NCBI RefSeq assembly: GCF_000599885.1
Contig: NZ_JFGT01000005.1
Span: 372,001-436,000, forward strand
Direction: 5' to 3'
Source of the DNA: Pantoea sp. IMH
GTDB taxonomy: Bacteria; Pseudomonadota; Gammaproteobacteria; Enterobacterales; Enterobacteriaceae
DNA: 64,000 nt
This document shows positions 1 through 9,814 of this stretch, in pieces. How positions within the stretch are numbered: position 1 is the stretch's first letter; the number at the start of each line of letters is the position of its first letter. The position numbers and the translations under genes were made by a program. The notes beneath the pieces are model-generated. The model saw nothing but the letters and a program-made list of their open reading frames with translations. It did no database searches and was not told where the DNA came from.

Positions 1-7
1 AATAATT

Positions 8-421
8 ATGGCGAAAGAATTTGGTCGCCCGCAGCGTGTCTCCCAGGAGTTGCAGAAAGAGATCGCTATTATTTTACAGCGTGAGATTAAAGATCCCCGT
101 CTGGGCATGATGGTAACTGTTTCAGGTGTGGAGCTTTCACGTGACCTGGCCTATGCCAAGGTCTTTGTTACCTTCCTCAATGACAAAGACGAAGACGCTA
201 TCAAAGGCGGCCTGCGCGCGCTGGGTGATTCCACAGGATACATCCGCTCACTGCTGGGTAAAGCAATGCGCCTGCGTATTGTGCCGGAACTGACCTTCTT
301 CTATGACAACTCGCTGGTTGAAGGGATGCGCATGTCTAACCTGGTGACAAATGTGGTCAGAAACGACGCCGAGCGTCGTGGGCCGGGTGAAGGGCAGGAA
401 GAAGACAAGAAGGAAGAGTGA
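8..421 (+). CDS. rbfA: Ribosome-binding factor A
   Basis: RbfA is a small KH-like protein that binds free 30S subunits and helps mature the 5' end of 16S rRNA, notably in the cold. The 137-residue product matches the enterobacterial family along its whole length, including the N-terminal [17 protein letters not shown] helix. The C-terminal tail is acidic and lysine-rich, as is usual. The ATG at 8 is the only sensible start. The stop codon overlaps the truB start by one base (TGATG), so the two are translationally coupled. In E. coli this gene follows infB in the nusA-infB operon. Here the window begins just before it. Confidence 0.97.
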   Translation: MAKEFGRPQRVSQELQKEIAIILQREIKDPRLGMMVTVSGVELSRDLAYAKVFVTFLNDKDEDAIKGGLRALGDSTGYIRSLLGKAMRLRIVPELTFFYDNSLVEGMRMSNLVTNVVRNDAERRGPGEGQEEDKKEE

Positions 422-1389
422 TGAGCCGTCCCCGTCGTCGCGGTCGCGACGTCCACGGCGTGCTGCTGCTGGACAAACCTCAGGGGCTTTCAAGCAATGA
501 TGCCCTGCAGAAAGTAAAGCGGCTGTTCACAGCAAACCGTGCCGGCCACACTGGCGCGCTGGATCCGCTGGCGACAGGCATGCTGCCTATCTGCCTGGGC
601 GAAGCCACCAAGTTTTCCCAGTATCTGCTGGACTCTGATAAACGCTACCGCGTGATTGCCCGACTGGGCCAGCGCACGGATACCTCTGATGCCGATGGTG
701 CGGTAATCAGCGAGCGTCCGGTAACGTTTACGCAGGAAGCGCTGGATCAGGCGCTGGAGGGTTTCCGCGGAGAAACTCAGCAGGTGCCATCGATGTACTC
801 TGCTTTGAAGTACCAGGGCCGTAAACTGTATGAATATGCCCGTGAAGGTATTGAAGTGCCACGGGAAGCGCGCAGCATCACAGTTTATGATCTGCAGTTT
901 ATCCGCTGGGAAGGGGATGAGCTTGAGCTGGAAATCCACTGCTCAAAAGGGACTTACATCCGCACCATTATCGACGACCTTGGCGAGATACTGGGCTGCG
1001 GCGCGCACGTCATTTTTTTGCGGCGCCTGCAGGTGGCGACTTATCCCATCACCAGCATGGTGACGCTGGAGCAGCTGGCCGCGCTGAGTGAAGAAGCTTA
1101 CCGAACAGATCGAACCCCTGCAGACCTGCTGGATCCTTTACTGATGCCAATGGACAGTCCCGCAGCGGCCTGGCCTGAGGTTAATCTGCCAATCACCGTC
1201 TCCGCTTACTTTAAGCAGGGGATGCCGGTGCAGGCGGCTAACGCGCCAGACACCGGACTGGTGAGGGTGACAGAAGGCGATGAACGCAAGTTTATCGGCA
1301 TGGCGGAGATTGCGGAAGATGGGCGCGTTGCTCCCCGTCGTCTGGTTGTGGAATATTCTGACCTGCCATTTGCGAAAGCATCGGGCTAA
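421..1389 (+). CDS. truB: tRNA pseudouridine-55 synthase
   Basis: TruB converts U55 of the tRNA T-loop to pseudouridine. The sequence has the family signature [15 protein letters not shown] at about residues 41-55, whose Asp is the catalytic residue, and the later [14 protein letters not shown] segment. The C-terminal PUA-like domain ends in [11 protein letters not shown] chose the ATG at 421, giving 322 residues beginning MSRPRRRG as in E. coli. A GTG three bases upstream is also in frame but overlaps the rbfA stop region less neatly. It is cotranscribed with rbfA and precedes rpsO. Confidence 0.97.
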   Translation: MSRPRRRGRDVHGVLLLDKPQGLSSNDALQKVKRLFTANRAGHTGALDPLATGMLPICLGEATKFSQYLLDSDKRYRVIARLGQRTDTSDADGAVISERPVTFTQEALDQALEGFRGETQQVPSMYSALKYQGRKLYEYAREGIEVPREARSITVYDLQFIRWEGDELELEIHCSKGTYIRTIIDDLGEILGCGAHVIFLRRLQVATYPITSMVTLEQLAALSEEAYRTDRTPADLLDPLLMPMDSPAAAWPEVNLPITVSAYFKQGMPVQAANAPDTGLVRVTEGDERKFIGMAEIAEDGRVAPRRLVVEYSDLPFAKASG

Positions 1390-1472
1390 GAGTAGAATAG
1401 TGCGGCTTTACACTGGGTGGCTGAATTAGAGATCGGCGCCTGTACATTTATCTTATAATTTGGAGTTGTAAC

Positions 1473-1742
1473 ATGTCTCTAAGTGTTGAAACTAAAGCGC
1501 AGATCGTTGCTGATTACGGTCGTGATGCGAACGACAGTGGTTCTACCGAAGTTCAGGTTGCTCTGCTGACTGCTCAGATTAACCACCTGCAGGGTCACTT
1601 CTCTGAGCACAAGAAAGACCACCACAGCCGTCGCGGTCTGCTGCGTATGGTTTCCCAGCGTCGTAAGCTGCTGGATTACCTGAAGCGTAAAGACGTTGCA
1701 CGTTACACCAGCCTGATCGAGCGTCTGGGTCTGCGTCGCTAA
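1473..1742 (+). CDS. rpsO: 30S ribosomal protein S15
   Basis: S15 binds the central domain of 16S rRNA early in 30S assembly. The 89-residue product matches the family full length and ends in [14 protein letters not shown] ribosome-binding site lies a few bases before the ATG. In E. coli S15 represses its own translation through a pseudoknot around this start; the short upstream gap from 1390 leaves room for this, but I did not fold it. A strong hairpin terminator follows before pnp. Confidence 0.98.
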   Translation: MSLSVETKAQIVADYGRDANDSGSTEVQVALLTAQINHLQGHFSEHKKDHHSRRGLLRMVSQRRKLLDYLKRKDVARYTSLIERLGLRR

Positions 1743-1823
1743 GTCTCAGAATCGGCCCCGCCACCGTTTCAGCGCAATCTGATTCGAAAAATGGCATAAA
1801 GGCAGATTCGTGCGAGTTTCGCT

Positions 1824-1851
1824 AAAAAGGGGCCTTTATGGCCCCTTTTTT
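1824..1851 (+). terminator. rpsO terminator
   Basis: A GGGGCC/GGCCCC stem (1829-1834 with 1840-1845) has a five-base TTTAT loop. It is preceded by five A and followed by six T, a classic intrinsic terminator between rpsO and pnp. In E. coli the terminator here is leaky, so part of the pnp mRNA comes from readthrough. Confidence 0.85.
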
Positions 1852-1920
1852 CAGGTGAGCCGCAGCATTTACGACCAAACTATTGTATTGTTGACGAGTG
1901 TGATCTTCAGTTGCAGCGTT

Positions 1921-1981
1921 TCGCGCGGCTAATGAGAGGCTTTACTCCCGGGTGGGGATTAAAGATTGTCATTAGTCGCGA
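1921..1981 (+). promoter_or_regulatory. pnp leader hairpin (RNase III / PNPase autoregulation)
   Basis: In the leader upstream of pnp, TCGCGCGGCTAATGA (1921-1935) is largely complementary to TCATTAGTCGCGA (1969-1981), giving a long imperfect stem. In E. coli the same position carries the double-stranded RNase III site through which PNPase represses its own synthesis. The identification is by position and base pairing. The right arm lies about 70 bases before the start codon. Confidence 0.7.
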
Positions 1982-2048
1982 GGATGCAGATGAGGATTGA
2001 AAATTAACGGCAGGGTCAGTGCCCTGCCAGCACGTTAAGGACATAATT

Positions 2049-4178
2049 TTGCTGAACCCGATCGTAAGAAAATTCCAGTATGGTCAGCATACCGTCACCA
2101 TTGAGACCGGTATGATGGCTCGCCAGGCAACCGCAGCCGTAATGGTAAGCATGGACGACACCGCAGTGTTCGTGACCGTTGTCGGCAAGAAAAGCGCCAA
2201 GCCAGGCCAGGACTTTTTCCCGTTAACCGTTAACTATCAGGAGCGTACTTACGCTGCTGGTCGTATTCCGGGCAGCTTCTTCCGTCGTGAAGGCCGTCCA
2301 AGCGAAGGTGAAACCCTCACGTCGCGCCTGATTGACCGTCCGGTACGCCCGCTGTTCCCTGAAGGGTTTGTTAACGAAGTCCAGGTCATCGCGACCGTGG
2401 TTTCCGTTAACCCACAAGTTAATCCGGACATCGTTGCGATGATCGGTGCTTCTGCCGCGCTCAGCCTTTCCGGTATGCCATTTAATGGCCCGATTGGTGC
2501 TGCTCGCGTCGGTTATATCAACGATCAGTACGTGCTGAACCCAACCACCGATGAGCTGAAAGAGAGCAAGCTGGACCTGGTGGTTGCCGGTACTCAGGGC
2601 GCGGTGCTGATGGTTGAATCTGAAGCAGAACTGCTGAGCGAAGATCAGATGCTGGGCGCAGTGGTGTTCGGCCACGAGCAGCAGCAGATCGTAATCGATC
2701 AGATCAATTCACTGGTTGCAGAAGCGGGCAAGCCGCGCTGGGACTGGCAGCCTGAAGCTGTAAATGAATCGTTACACTCCCGTATTGCCGCGCTGGCTGA
2801 ATCCCGTCTGAGTGATGCTTACCGCATCACTGAAAAACAGGAACGTTATACCCAGGTTAGCGATATCAAAACGGAAGTCACCGCTGCGCTGCTGGCTGAA
2901 GATGAGAGCCTGGACGAAGGTGAAATCAGCGATATCCTGCACGGTCTGGAAAAAGACGTTGTACGTAGCCGCATCCTGCGTGGTGAGCCACGTATCGACG
3001 GACGTGAGAAAGACATGATCCGTGGCCTGGATGTGCGTACCGGCGTACTGCCACGTACTCACGGTTCAGCCCTGTTCACCCGTGGTGAAACTCAGGCACT
3101 GGTCACCGCCACGCTGGGCACCGCCCGTGATGCGCAGAATCTGGATGAGTTGATGGGCGAACGTACCGACAACTTCCTGTTCCACTACAACTTCCCTCCG
3201 TACTCCGTGGGTGAAACGGGTATGGTTGGCTCGCCTAAGCGTCGTGAAATTGGTCACGGACGTCTGGCGAAGCGCGGCGTGCTGGCAGTAATGCCTAAAG
3301 GCGATGCTTTCCCTTATACCGTGCGTGTGGTTTCTGAAATCACCGAATCTAACGGCTCCTCTTCAATGGCTTCCGTCTGCGGTGCTTCTCTGGCGCTGAT
3401 GGATGCTGGCGTGCCGATTAAAGCCGCCGTCGCGGGTATCGCGATGGGTCTGGTAAAAGACGGCGATAACTTTGTTGTCCTGTCAGATATCCTGGGTGAC
3501 GAAGATCACCTTGGCGATATGGACTTTAAAGTAGCCGGTAGCCGTGAAGGTATCACCGCGCTGCAGATGGACATCAAAATCGAAGGCATCACCCGTGAAA
3601 TCATGCAGGTGGCGCTGAATCAGGCTAAAGGTGCGCGTCTGCATATCCTGGGCGTGATGGAACAGGCTATCAGCACACCACGTGGTGATATCTCTCAGTT
3701 TGCGCCACGCATTCACACCATCAAGATTAGCCAGGACAAAATCAAAGACGTTATCGGTAAGGGCGGCTCGGTTATTCGTGCGCTGACCGAAGAAACCGGC
3801 ACCACTATCGAAATCGAAGATGACGGTACCGTTAAAATCGCGGCAACCGATGGTGAGAAAGCGAAGTATGCTATTCGCCGCATCGAAGAGATCACCGCAG
3901 AAATCGAAGTAGGTCGAATCTACAACGGTAAAGTTACCCGCATCGTTGACTTCGGTGCCTTCGTGGCTATCGGTGGCGGTAAAGAAGGTCTGGTGCATAT
4001 TTCTCAGATCGCCGATAAGCGCGTAGAGAAAGTGACTGATTACCTGCAGATGGGCCAGGAAGTCCCGGTGAAGGTTCTGGAAGTTGATCGTCAGGGCCGT
4101 GTGCGCCTGAGCATCAAAGAAGCGTCCGAACAGGCTGAGCCTGAAGCGGCCGCGACACCAGCGCCTGAAGCAGAGTAA
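2049..4178 (+). CDS. pnp: Polyribonucleotide nucleotidyltransferase (PNPase)
   Basis: PNPase is the phosphorolytic 3'-5' exoribonuclease of the RNA degradosome, acting as a trimer in the cytoplasm. Two RNase PH domains span about residues 1-225 and 310-550. They are followed by a KH domain (around residues 555-610, with [11 protein letters not shown]) and an S1 domain (about 620-690). I chose the TTG at 2049, with AAGGA eight bases upstream and the N-terminus [12 protein letters not shown] as in E. coli, which also uses TTG. An in-frame GTG at 2019 would add ten unrelated residues. The product is 709 residues with an Ala/Glu/Pro-rich tail. Confidence 0.97.
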   Translation: MLNPIVRKFQYGQHTVTIETGMMARQATAAVMVSMDDTAVFVTVVGKKSAKPGQDFFPLTVNYQERTYAAGRIPGSFFRREGRPSEGETLTSRLIDRPVRPLFPEGFVNEVQVIATVVSVNPQVNPDIVAMIGASAALSLSGMPFNGPIGAARVGYINDQYVLNPTTDELKESKLDLVVAGTQGAVLMVESEAELLSEDQMLGAVVFGHEQQQIVIDQINSLVAEAGKPRWDWQPEAVNESLHSRIAALAESRLSDAYRITEKQERYTQVSDIKTEVTAALLAEDESLDEGEISDILHGLEKDVVRSRILRGEPRIDGREKDMIRGLDVRTGVLPRTHGSALFTRGETQALVTATLGTARDAQNLDELMGERTDNFLFHYNFPPYSVGETGMVGSPKRREIGHGRLAKRGVLAVMPKGDAFPYTVRVVSEITESNGSSSMASVCGASLALMDAGVPIKAAVAGIAMGLVKDGDNFVVLSDILGDEDHLGDMDFKVAGSREGITALQMDIKIEGITREIMQVALNQAKGARLHILGVMEQAISTPRGDISQFAPRIHTIKISQDKIKDVIGKGGSVIRALTEETGTTIEIEDDGTVKIAATDGEKAKYAIRRIEEITAEIEVGRIYNGKVTRIVDFGAFVAIGGGKEGLVHISQIADKRVEKVTDYLQMGQEVPVKVLEVDRQGRVRLSIKEASEQAEPEAAATPAPEAE

Positions 4179-4191
4179 CGTCGTACCAATA

Positions 4192-4224
4192 AGCTCCTCC
4201 TGCGTGATGCCGGAGGAGCTGTTT
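4192..4224 (+). terminator. Hairpin after pnp
   Basis: AGCTCCTCC (4192-4200) pairs with GGAGGAGCT (4212-4220), followed by a short T-rich run. It lies 14 bases after the pnp stop and probably stabilises or terminates the pnp transcript before nlpI. The T tract is weak. Confidence 0.55.
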
Positions 4225-4307
4225 CATCGCGAGGGCAGGAAGACACCTTGTGCACGGCAGGCGGATGAAAGGATTATCATCCCATTGTTTGTATTCGGGA
4301 GTGGGAA

Positions 4308-5192
4308 ATGAAGCCTTTTTTGCGCTGGTGTTTCGTTGCGACAGCTTTAACGCTGGCAGGATGCAGCAACTCTGATTGGCGTAAGAGTGAGGTTCTGGCC
4401 GTCCCGTTGCAGCCAACGTTGCAGCAGGAAGTCATTCTGGCGCGCATGGAACAAATACTTGCCAGTCGGGCCCTGAGCGATGATGAACGCGCACAGCTGT
4501 TATATGAGCGCGGAGTGTTGTATGATAGTTTAGGTTTGAGAGCACTGGCGCGAAATGATTTTTCACAAGCGCTGGCTGTCAGACCCGATATGCCTGATGT
4601 ATTCAATTACTTAGGCATTTATCTTACGCAGGCAGGCAATTTTGATGCTGCCTATGAAGCGTTTGATTCTGTACTTGAGCTTGATCCAACTTACAATTAT
4701 GCGCGTTTAAACCGTGGTATCGCACTTTATTACGGCGGAAGGTTTAAACTGGCGCAAGATGATCTGCTGGCGTTTTATCAAGACGATCCTAACGATCCCT
4801 TCCGCAGCTTGTGGCTTTATCTCGATGAACGGGAAATTGACGCGAAAAAGGCTGTCGCCGCGCTACAACAGCGTTACGACAAAGCGGCCAGGGACCAATG
4901 GGGATGGAATATTGTCGAGTTCTACCTGGGGGATATCAGCGAAAGCACGCTGATAGACAGCCTCAAGGCGGACGCAACGGATAACACCTCGCTCGCTGAA
5001 CATCTCAGTGAAACCAACTTCTATTTAGGTAAGTACTACCTAAGTCTGGGGGAGAAGGACAACGCAGAAGCGTTGTTCAAGCTGACGGTCGCTAACAACG
5101 TTCATAACTTCGTTGAGCACCGATATGCATTGTTGGAGCTGGCGCTACTCGGCCAGACACAAGACGATCTATCAGAATCTGACCAGCAATAG
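4308..5192 (+). CDS. nlpI: Lipoprotein NlpI (TPR adaptor)
   Basis: NlpI is an outer-membrane lipoprotein with tetratricopeptide repeats. It recruits the protease Prc to degrade the peptidoglycan endopeptidase MepS and scaffolds other murein hydrolases. The signal peptide ends in a lipobox, LAGC, at residues 16-19, so the mature protein starts at Cys19. TPR helices follow from about residue 60 ([22 protein letters not shown] and repeats). The length of 294 residues is the usual one. It sits between pnp and deaD as in E. coli. Confidence 0.96.
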   Translation: MKPFLRWCFVATALTLAGCSNSDWRKSEVLAVPLQPTLQQEVILARMEQILASRALSDDERAQLLYERGVLYDSLGLRALARNDFSQALAVRPDMPDVFNYLGIYLTQAGNFDAAYEAFDSVLELDPTYNYARLNRGIALYYGGRFKLAQDDLLAFYQDDPNDPFRSLWLYLDEREIDAKKAVAALQQRYDKAARDQWGWNIVEFYLGDISESTLIDSLKADATDNTSLAEHLSETNFYLGKYYLSLGEKDNAEALFKLTVANNVHNFVEHRYALLELALLGQTQDDLSESDQQ

Positions 5193-5296
5193 CTGACGAA
5201 CTTTTATTGCCCTTTTTTTCGAAATGTCATCATCTTAGCGGATGAGGGCTTTCTTGTTCGTCGAAACCACTAATTTGAGCCGGTTCACACTTTTTG

Positions 5297-5353
5297 ATGA
5301 AAATGACTAAATGTTTTCACGACGAGTTATGTAGACTGGCCGCCGCAATCTAA
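5297..5353 (+). CDS. yrbN: Small YrbN-like ORF in the deaD leader
   Basis: This is an 18-codon [21 protein letters not shown], in the leader of deaD, ending 16 bases before the chosen deaD start. E. coli has an annotated small protein, yrbN, at this exact location between nlpI and deaD. I recall its conserved core as [10 protein letters not shown]; this is from memory and was not checked. No strong ribosome-binding site is visible in front of the ATG. It could be a true microprotein, or a leader peptide tuning deaD translation, which is cold-inducible in E. coli through a long leader. Confidence 0.5.
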   Translation: MKMTKCFHDELCRLAAAI

Positions 5354-5369
5354 GAGGCACGTGTACTAC

Positions 5370-7292
5370 ATGACTGATATTGAAACCACTATTGAAACCA
5401 CTTTCGCTGACCTTGGCCTGAACGAAGATATCCTTGAATCACTTAACGGCATGGGCTATGTAAAGCCTTCTCCGATCCAGGCTGAGTGTATTCCTCACCT
5501 GCTGGCGGGCCGTGATGTGCTGGGTATGGCTCAGACCGGGAGCGGCAAAACCGCAGCGTTCTCGCTGCCACTGCTGCATAACATTGACAGCAATCTGAAA
5601 GCACCACAAATCCTGGTACTGGCACCAACCCGTGAGTTGGCGGTTCAGGTTGCAGAAGCGGTCACCGACTTCTCTAAACATATGCGCGGACTTAACGTTG
5701 TGGCCCTTTACGGCGGTCAGCGTTATGACGTCCAGCTGCGCGCTCTGCGCCAGGGACCACAGGTCGTTGTGGGTACACCTGGACGCCTGCTCGATCACCT
5801 GAAACGCGGCACGTTAGACCTTTCTAATCTGCGCGGCCTGGTGCTGGACGAAGCTGATGAAATGCTGCGTATGGGCTTCATCGAAGACGTCGAAACGATT
5901 ATGGCGCAGATTCCAGCGGACCATCAGACCGCGCTGTTCTCTGCCACCATGCCAGAAGCGATTCGTCGTATCACTAAACGCTTTATGAAAGATCCGCAGG
6001 AAGTGCGCATCCAGTCAAGCCTGACCACGCGCCCTGACATCAGTCAGAGCTACTGGACGGCTTACGGTCGTAAGACCGATGCACTGGTTCGCTTCCTGGA
6101 GTCGGAAGATTTTGATGCGGCGATTATCTTCGTGCGTACCAAAAACGCCACGCTGGAAGTGGCCGAAGCGCTGGAGCGCAGCGGTTACAACAGCGCCGCG
6201 CTGAACGGCGATATGAACCAGGCGCTGCGTGAACAGACCCTGGAACGCCTGAAGGATGGTCGTCTTGATATCCTGATCGCCACCGACGTTGCTGCCCGTG
6301 GTCTGGACGTTGAGCGTATCAGCCTGGTCGTTAACTATGACATTCCTATGGATGCGGAATCTTACGTGCACCGTATTGGCCGTACCGGTCGTGCAGGTCG
6401 TGCGGGCCGCGCGCTGCTGTTCGTTGAGAACCGTGAGCGTCGTCTGCTGCGTAACATCGAACGCACCATGAAGCTGACCATTCCTGAAGTTGAACTGCCT
6501 AACGCAGAGCTGCTGGGTCAGCGTCGCCTGGCTAAGTTCGCGGCAAAAGTTCAGCAGCAGCTGGAAAGCAGCGACCTGGAACAGTACCGTGCGCTGCTGA
6601 GCAAAATGCAGCCTGCGGAAGAAGAGCTGGATATCGAAACGCTGGCTGCCGCGCTGCTGAAAATGGCGCAGGGCGAACGTCCGCTAATCGTACCTGCCGA
6701 TCCGGCTCCGCGTCCGCGTCGTGAGTTCAAAGAGCGTGACGATCGTCGTGGTGATCGTCCGGAGCGTGGTCCGCGCGAAGCCCGTGATGGCGACCGTCCA
6801 CGCCGTGAACGTCGTGACGTTGGCGATATGGAAGTGTACCGCATTGAAGTTGGCCGTGATGATGGCGTTGAAGTCCGTCACATCGTTGGCGCGATCGCTA
6901 ACGAAGGTGATATCAGCAGCCGTTACATCGGTAACATCAAGCTGTTCGGTACGCACTCCACTATCGAGCTGCCGAAAGGTATGCCGGGCGACATCCTGAC
7001 GCATTTCACCCGTACGCGTATTCTGAACAAGCCGATGAATATGCAGCTGATTGGTGATGCCCAGCCTCGCAGCAACGATCGTGGCGGCGAACGCCGTGGC
7101 GGTGCTCCAGCGCGCGGCGGTTTCGGCGAGCGTCGTGAAGCTGGTCGTGGCGATCGTCCTGAAGGCGCCCGTCGCTTCAGCAACGACCGTGGCGGTGAGC
7201 GTCGCAGCGGTGGTTTCAGCCGTGACGGTGGCAACCGTGGCCCACGTCGTGAAGAGGGTGGCGCAGCGCCAACCCGTCGCCGCGATGCGTAA
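5370..7292 (+). CDS. deaD: Cold-shock DEAD-box RNA helicase CsdA/DeaD
   Basis: DeaD unwinds RNA during 50S assembly and mRNA decay at low temperature. It carries the Q motif ([11 protein letters not shown]), Walker A AQTGSGKT near residue 55, the DEAD box in [13 protein letters not shown], and motif [14 protein letters not shown] DeaD-type C-terminal RNA-binding domain ([25 protein letters not shown]) and a long Arg/Gly-rich tail follow. I start at the ATG at 5370 (640 residues), as in E. coli. The in-frame GTG at 5361 sits only three bases after the AGAGG motif. The RGG tail ([19 protein letters not shown]) is repetitive. Confidence 0.95.
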   Translation: MTDIETTIETTFADLGLNEDILESLNGMGYVKPSPIQAECIPHLLAGRDVLGMAQTGSGKTAAFSLPLLHNIDSNLKAPQILVLAPTRELAVQVAEAVTDFSKHMRGLNVVALYGGQRYDVQLRALRQGPQVVVGTPGRLLDHLKRGTLDLSNLRGLVLDEADEMLRMGFIEDVETIMAQIPADHQTALFSATMPEAIRRITKRFMKDPQEVRIQSSLTTRPDISQSYWTAYGRKTDALVRFLESEDFDAAIIFVRTKNATLEVAEALERSGYNSAALNGDMNQALREQTLERLKDGRLDILIATDVAARGLDVERISLVVNYDIPMDAESYVHRIGRTGRAGRAGRALLFVENRERRLLRNIERTMKLTIPEVELPNAELLGQRRLAKFAAKVQQQLESSDLEQYRALLSKMQPAEEELDIETLAAALLKMAQGERPLIVPADPAPRPRREFKERDDRRGDRPERGPREARDGDRPRRERRDVGDMEVYRIEVGRDDGVEVRHIVGAIANEGDISSRYIGNIKLFGTHSTIELPKGMPGDILTHFTRTRILNKPMNMQLIGDAQPRSNDRGGERRGGAPARGGFGERREAGRGDRPEGARRFSNDRGGERRSGGFSRDGGNRGPRREEGGAAPTRRRDA

Positions 7293-7323
7293 TCGCTGAC
7301 GGTCCTTTACCGGCAATCGTCAG

Positions 7324-7360
7324 AAAAACCAGTCACCTCAGGGTGGCTGGTTTTTTTTTG
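7324..7360 (+). terminator. deaD terminator
   Basis: AAAAACCAGTCACC pairs with GGTGGCTGGTTTTT around a four-base loop and runs into nine T (7351-7359). It is a strong intrinsic terminator 30 bases after the deaD stop. Confidence 0.88.
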
Positions 7361-7445
7361 CCTGAAGGATCCGGCCTGTTCAGTTCAGGCCTTCGCCTGC
7401 GTTGTGATAAATTAGCGCTGTGAATGAACACGTCAGTGAGGCGAT

Positions 7446-8444
7446 ATGAATATTCCCGTCACCCGTACGACCCGTGAAATGAAAAAAAATAACGTCGTGC
7501 AGGTTATCGAAGCGCTGAGATCGCAGGAAGCTGCCACTAAATCAGAGGTGGCAGTGGAAACCGGCCTGAGCGTGGCGACGTGTGGCACCGTGCTGAATGA
7601 GCTGTGTGAGAGCGGTGAAGCGCTGATGCTGGAACAGGCCGCTTCGCGGGGGGGACGGCCAGCGCAGCGTTACGCCCTCAATCCAGATTATTATTCCGTG
7701 CTCAGCCTGTATGCGGAAGGTAGCGATACCGCCGCCACGCTTGTCTGGTCTGTCACGTCGGCGACGGGCGAGATGCTCGGGCAGGGGGAAATGGATTACA
7801 GGCCGCTGACGCTGGACTATTTTTTTCAGCAGGCGAAAAACCTGCTTGATGCCTGGCCGGGTGTTAAGGTGCTGGGCGTCGGGCTACCGGGCGTGGTCAC
7901 GGATGGCGTGGTACTTTCCTGCGACATCAGTCATTTTGTTAATGTGCCGGTTTTGGCAGAATTGCAGCAGCGGTTTGGTCTGTATGTGCAGATCGATAAC
8001 GATATGAATTATACCGCCTGGGGCTTTTATCGCAGCAGCTGTGCCGACATAACAGCGCCGGTAGCCTATATACTGAAACCGGACGTGCCCTGCACCGGTT
8101 GCGGCATTGTCGTTAACGGTCAGCTACTACAAGGTGCCAGCTTTTTTGCGGGAGAAGTCTCCTACCTTCCCTGGCAAGCCGGAAATGACCTGCCACTCGC
8201 CGATGAGCTGGGAAAAATTGTGGCCTCGCTGACAGCGGTAATCAACCCGGCCACGGTGGCGCTATCCGGACCCCGCCTCAGCGATGCGCTGCTGCCGCAG
8301 ATACGCCAGCGCTGTGCGGAGTATATTCCAGCAAGACATATGCCCCAGCTTGTCTTTCGTCCTTCCGTCCGTTCTGACTATCTGCAAGGCATCGCCGAAC
8401 TGAGCCGCCAGCGCTATATGCTCTATCGTCTTTTTAACGACTGA
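7446..8444 (+). CDS. ROK-family transcriptional regulator
   Basis: An N-terminal winged helix-turn-helix (about residues 10-75: NNVVQVIEALRSQEAATKSEVAVETGLSVATCGTVLNEL) is fused to a ROK sugar-kinase-like domain. The ROK part keeps the fold motifs VLGVGLPGVV and QIDNDMN. It lacks the canonical ROK zinc cysteine cluster and shows no clear catalytic DG motif, so it probably senses a sugar ligand without phosphorylating it. The product is 332 residues, shorter than NagC or Mlc (about 400). It takes the place of E. coli mtr between deaD and yhbW. The MFS gene follows on the same strand, with a palindromic operator in the gap, so that gene is the likely target. The ligand is unknown. Confidence 0.85.
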   Translation: MNIPVTRTTREMKKNNVVQVIEALRSQEAATKSEVAVETGLSVATCGTVLNELCESGEALMLEQAASRGGRPAQRYALNPDYYSVLSLYAEGSDTAATLVWSVTSATGEMLGQGEMDYRPLTLDYFFQQAKNLLDAWPGVKVLGVGLPGVVTDGVVLSCDISHFVNVPVLAELQQRFGLYVQIDNDMNYTAWGFYRSSCADITAPVAYILKPDVPCTGCGIVVNGQLLQGASFFAGEVSYLPWQAGNDLPLADELGKIVASLTAVINPATVALSGPRLSDALLPQIRQRCAEYIPARHMPQLVFRPSVRSDYLQGIAELSRQRYMLYRLFND

Positions 8445-8500
8445 ACCACACTTTCATCTTCTCCTGCCACTGTCTGAGGCGGAAATTTACCGCTGATGAT

Positions 8501-8558
8501 TTGACAGTTTTTGCCGGGCATGAATATAATCATCACTTATTAAAAGTGTTTTAATAAG
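8501..8558 (+). promoter_or_regulatory. Consensus sigma70 promoter with palindromic operator at +1
   Basis: TTGACA (8501-8506) and TATAAT (8525-8530) are both perfect consensus hexamers, separated by 18 bases. Immediately downstream is a perfect 10-bp inverted repeat, CTTATTAAAA (8536-8545) and TTTTAATAAG (8549-8558), with a GTG spacer. It covers the predicted transcription start. NagC/Mlc-type ROK regulators bind AT-rich palindromes with TTATT...AATAA ends, so the upstream ROK protein is the obvious repressor candidate. It drives the MFS gene at 8600. Confidence 0.82.
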
Positions 8559-8599
8559 CTGCGGCCGTTCCTCTCCCTCTTTTATAAAGGTAGCCAACG

Positions 8600-9757
8600 A
8601 TGACTGTCGAAAACGTAATGGTGATGGCGGGCAGCCATGACAAGCGTATCGCCACCCGGGCGATTTTTTTTATCACCGGTATGGCGATGGGGCTCTGGGC
8701 AGCGCTGGTGCCATTTGCCCAGCAACGTACCGGATCGGCTGCCGGTGAGTTGGGCCTGCTGTTGCTCTTCCTTGGCGCAGGTTCTTTGCTGTCTATGCTG
8801 GGATCAGGGCGCATTATCGGCCGGTTTGGCTGCCGCAGCGTCATCATTGCATCAGTCGTGCTCTACAGCCTGATGTTACCGCTGCTGGCGATGCTAGAAA
8901 CGCTACCACTGCTGGCCATGAGCCTGTTTATCTTTGGCATGGGCATTGGTCTGACGGATGTGGCGGTCAACGTACAGGGCTCGCTGGTTGAGCAGGCGGC
9001 GGGTAAGCCGCTGATGTCCGGATTCCACTGTCTGTGGAGCGTCGGCGGCATCGCGGGTGCGGGCGGCGGAGCGCTGCTGTTCAGCCTGGGCATGACGCCG
9101 CCGGTAAGTACTTTCATCGCCATCGCCCTGATAGGGGTAGTGACGCTGCTGTCATTTACCGCATTGCTTCCTGTGGGCAGTCATGAAGAAAAAGATGAAA
9201 CCAAACCGAAGGCGCGACCCAATTTCCGCCTGGTATTGATGGCGGCAATGACCATGATCTGCTTTATGGCAGAAGGCGCAGTCATTGACTGGAGCGGCGT
9301 CTTTATGACGGAGGATCGTGGGCTGGCGCTGGAACATGCAGGATGGAGCTTCGCGCTTTTTTCGCTCACCATGTCGCTGATGCGTATGACGGGTGATGCG
9401 GTGGTCAGCCGTCTCGGACGTAAACGTGTCCTCATTTATGGCGGGATTATCGCGATGCTGGGCTATCTGATCGTGGTACTGATGCCAGGCTGGATGTGGT
9501 CACTGGCCGGTTTCGCACTGGTTGGCCTTGGGGCTGCAAATATTGCGCCGGTGCTGATTACGCTTGCTGGTCAGGAAAAAGTGATGCCGGTAAATATGTC
9601 GGTCGCGCTGGTGGCTACTATGGGTTATCTGGGCATTCTGGGTGGTCCGGCGCTGCTGGGCTGGGTTGCACATCTCTCCAGCCTCTATCTCGCTTTTACC
9701 CTGATGGGGCTGGCGTTCCTGATCATTATCGCCGGGGCATTCAGGCTACGTTATTAG
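8600..9757 (+). CDS. MFS transporter, YbjJ-like
   Basis: This 385-residue integral membrane protein has about 12 hydrophobic segments and a central hydrophilic loop near residues 194-208 (SHEEKDETKPKARP). It resembles the YbjJ/FucP-like branch of the major facilitator superfamily, with RATRAIFFITGMAMGLWAALVPF-type opening and GRFGCR and SRLGRKR loop motifs. An AAAGG ribosome-binding site lies nine bases before the ATG. The strong promoter and palindromic operator upstream, and the ROK regulator before that, suggest sugar- or sugar-phosphate-linked control. Substrate and direction of transport cannot be read from sequence. Confidence 0.85.
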   Translation: MTVENVMVMAGSHDKRIATRAIFFITGMAMGLWAALVPFAQQRTGSAAGELGLLLLFLGAGSLLSMLGSGRIIGRFGCRSVIIASVVLYSLMLPLLAMLETLPLLAMSLFIFGMGIGLTDVAVNVQGSLVEQAAGKPLMSGFHCLWSVGGIAGAGGGALLFSLGMTPPVSTFIAIALIGVVTLLSFTALLPVGSHEEKDETKPKARPNFRLVLMAAMTMICFMAEGAVIDWSGVFMTEDRGLALEHAGWSFALFSLTMSLMRMTGDAVVSRLGRKRVLIYGGIIAMLGYLIVVLMPGWMWSLAGFALVGLGAANIAPVLITLAGQEKVMPVNMSVALVATMGYLGILGGPALLGWVAHLSSLYLAFTLMGLAFLIIIAGAFRLRY

Positions 9758-9814
9758 CCGTTCAGCCTGGGTAGCCGACAGCAGATGTTGGTGCACCTGC
9801 TGTCGGCAAGCGAA

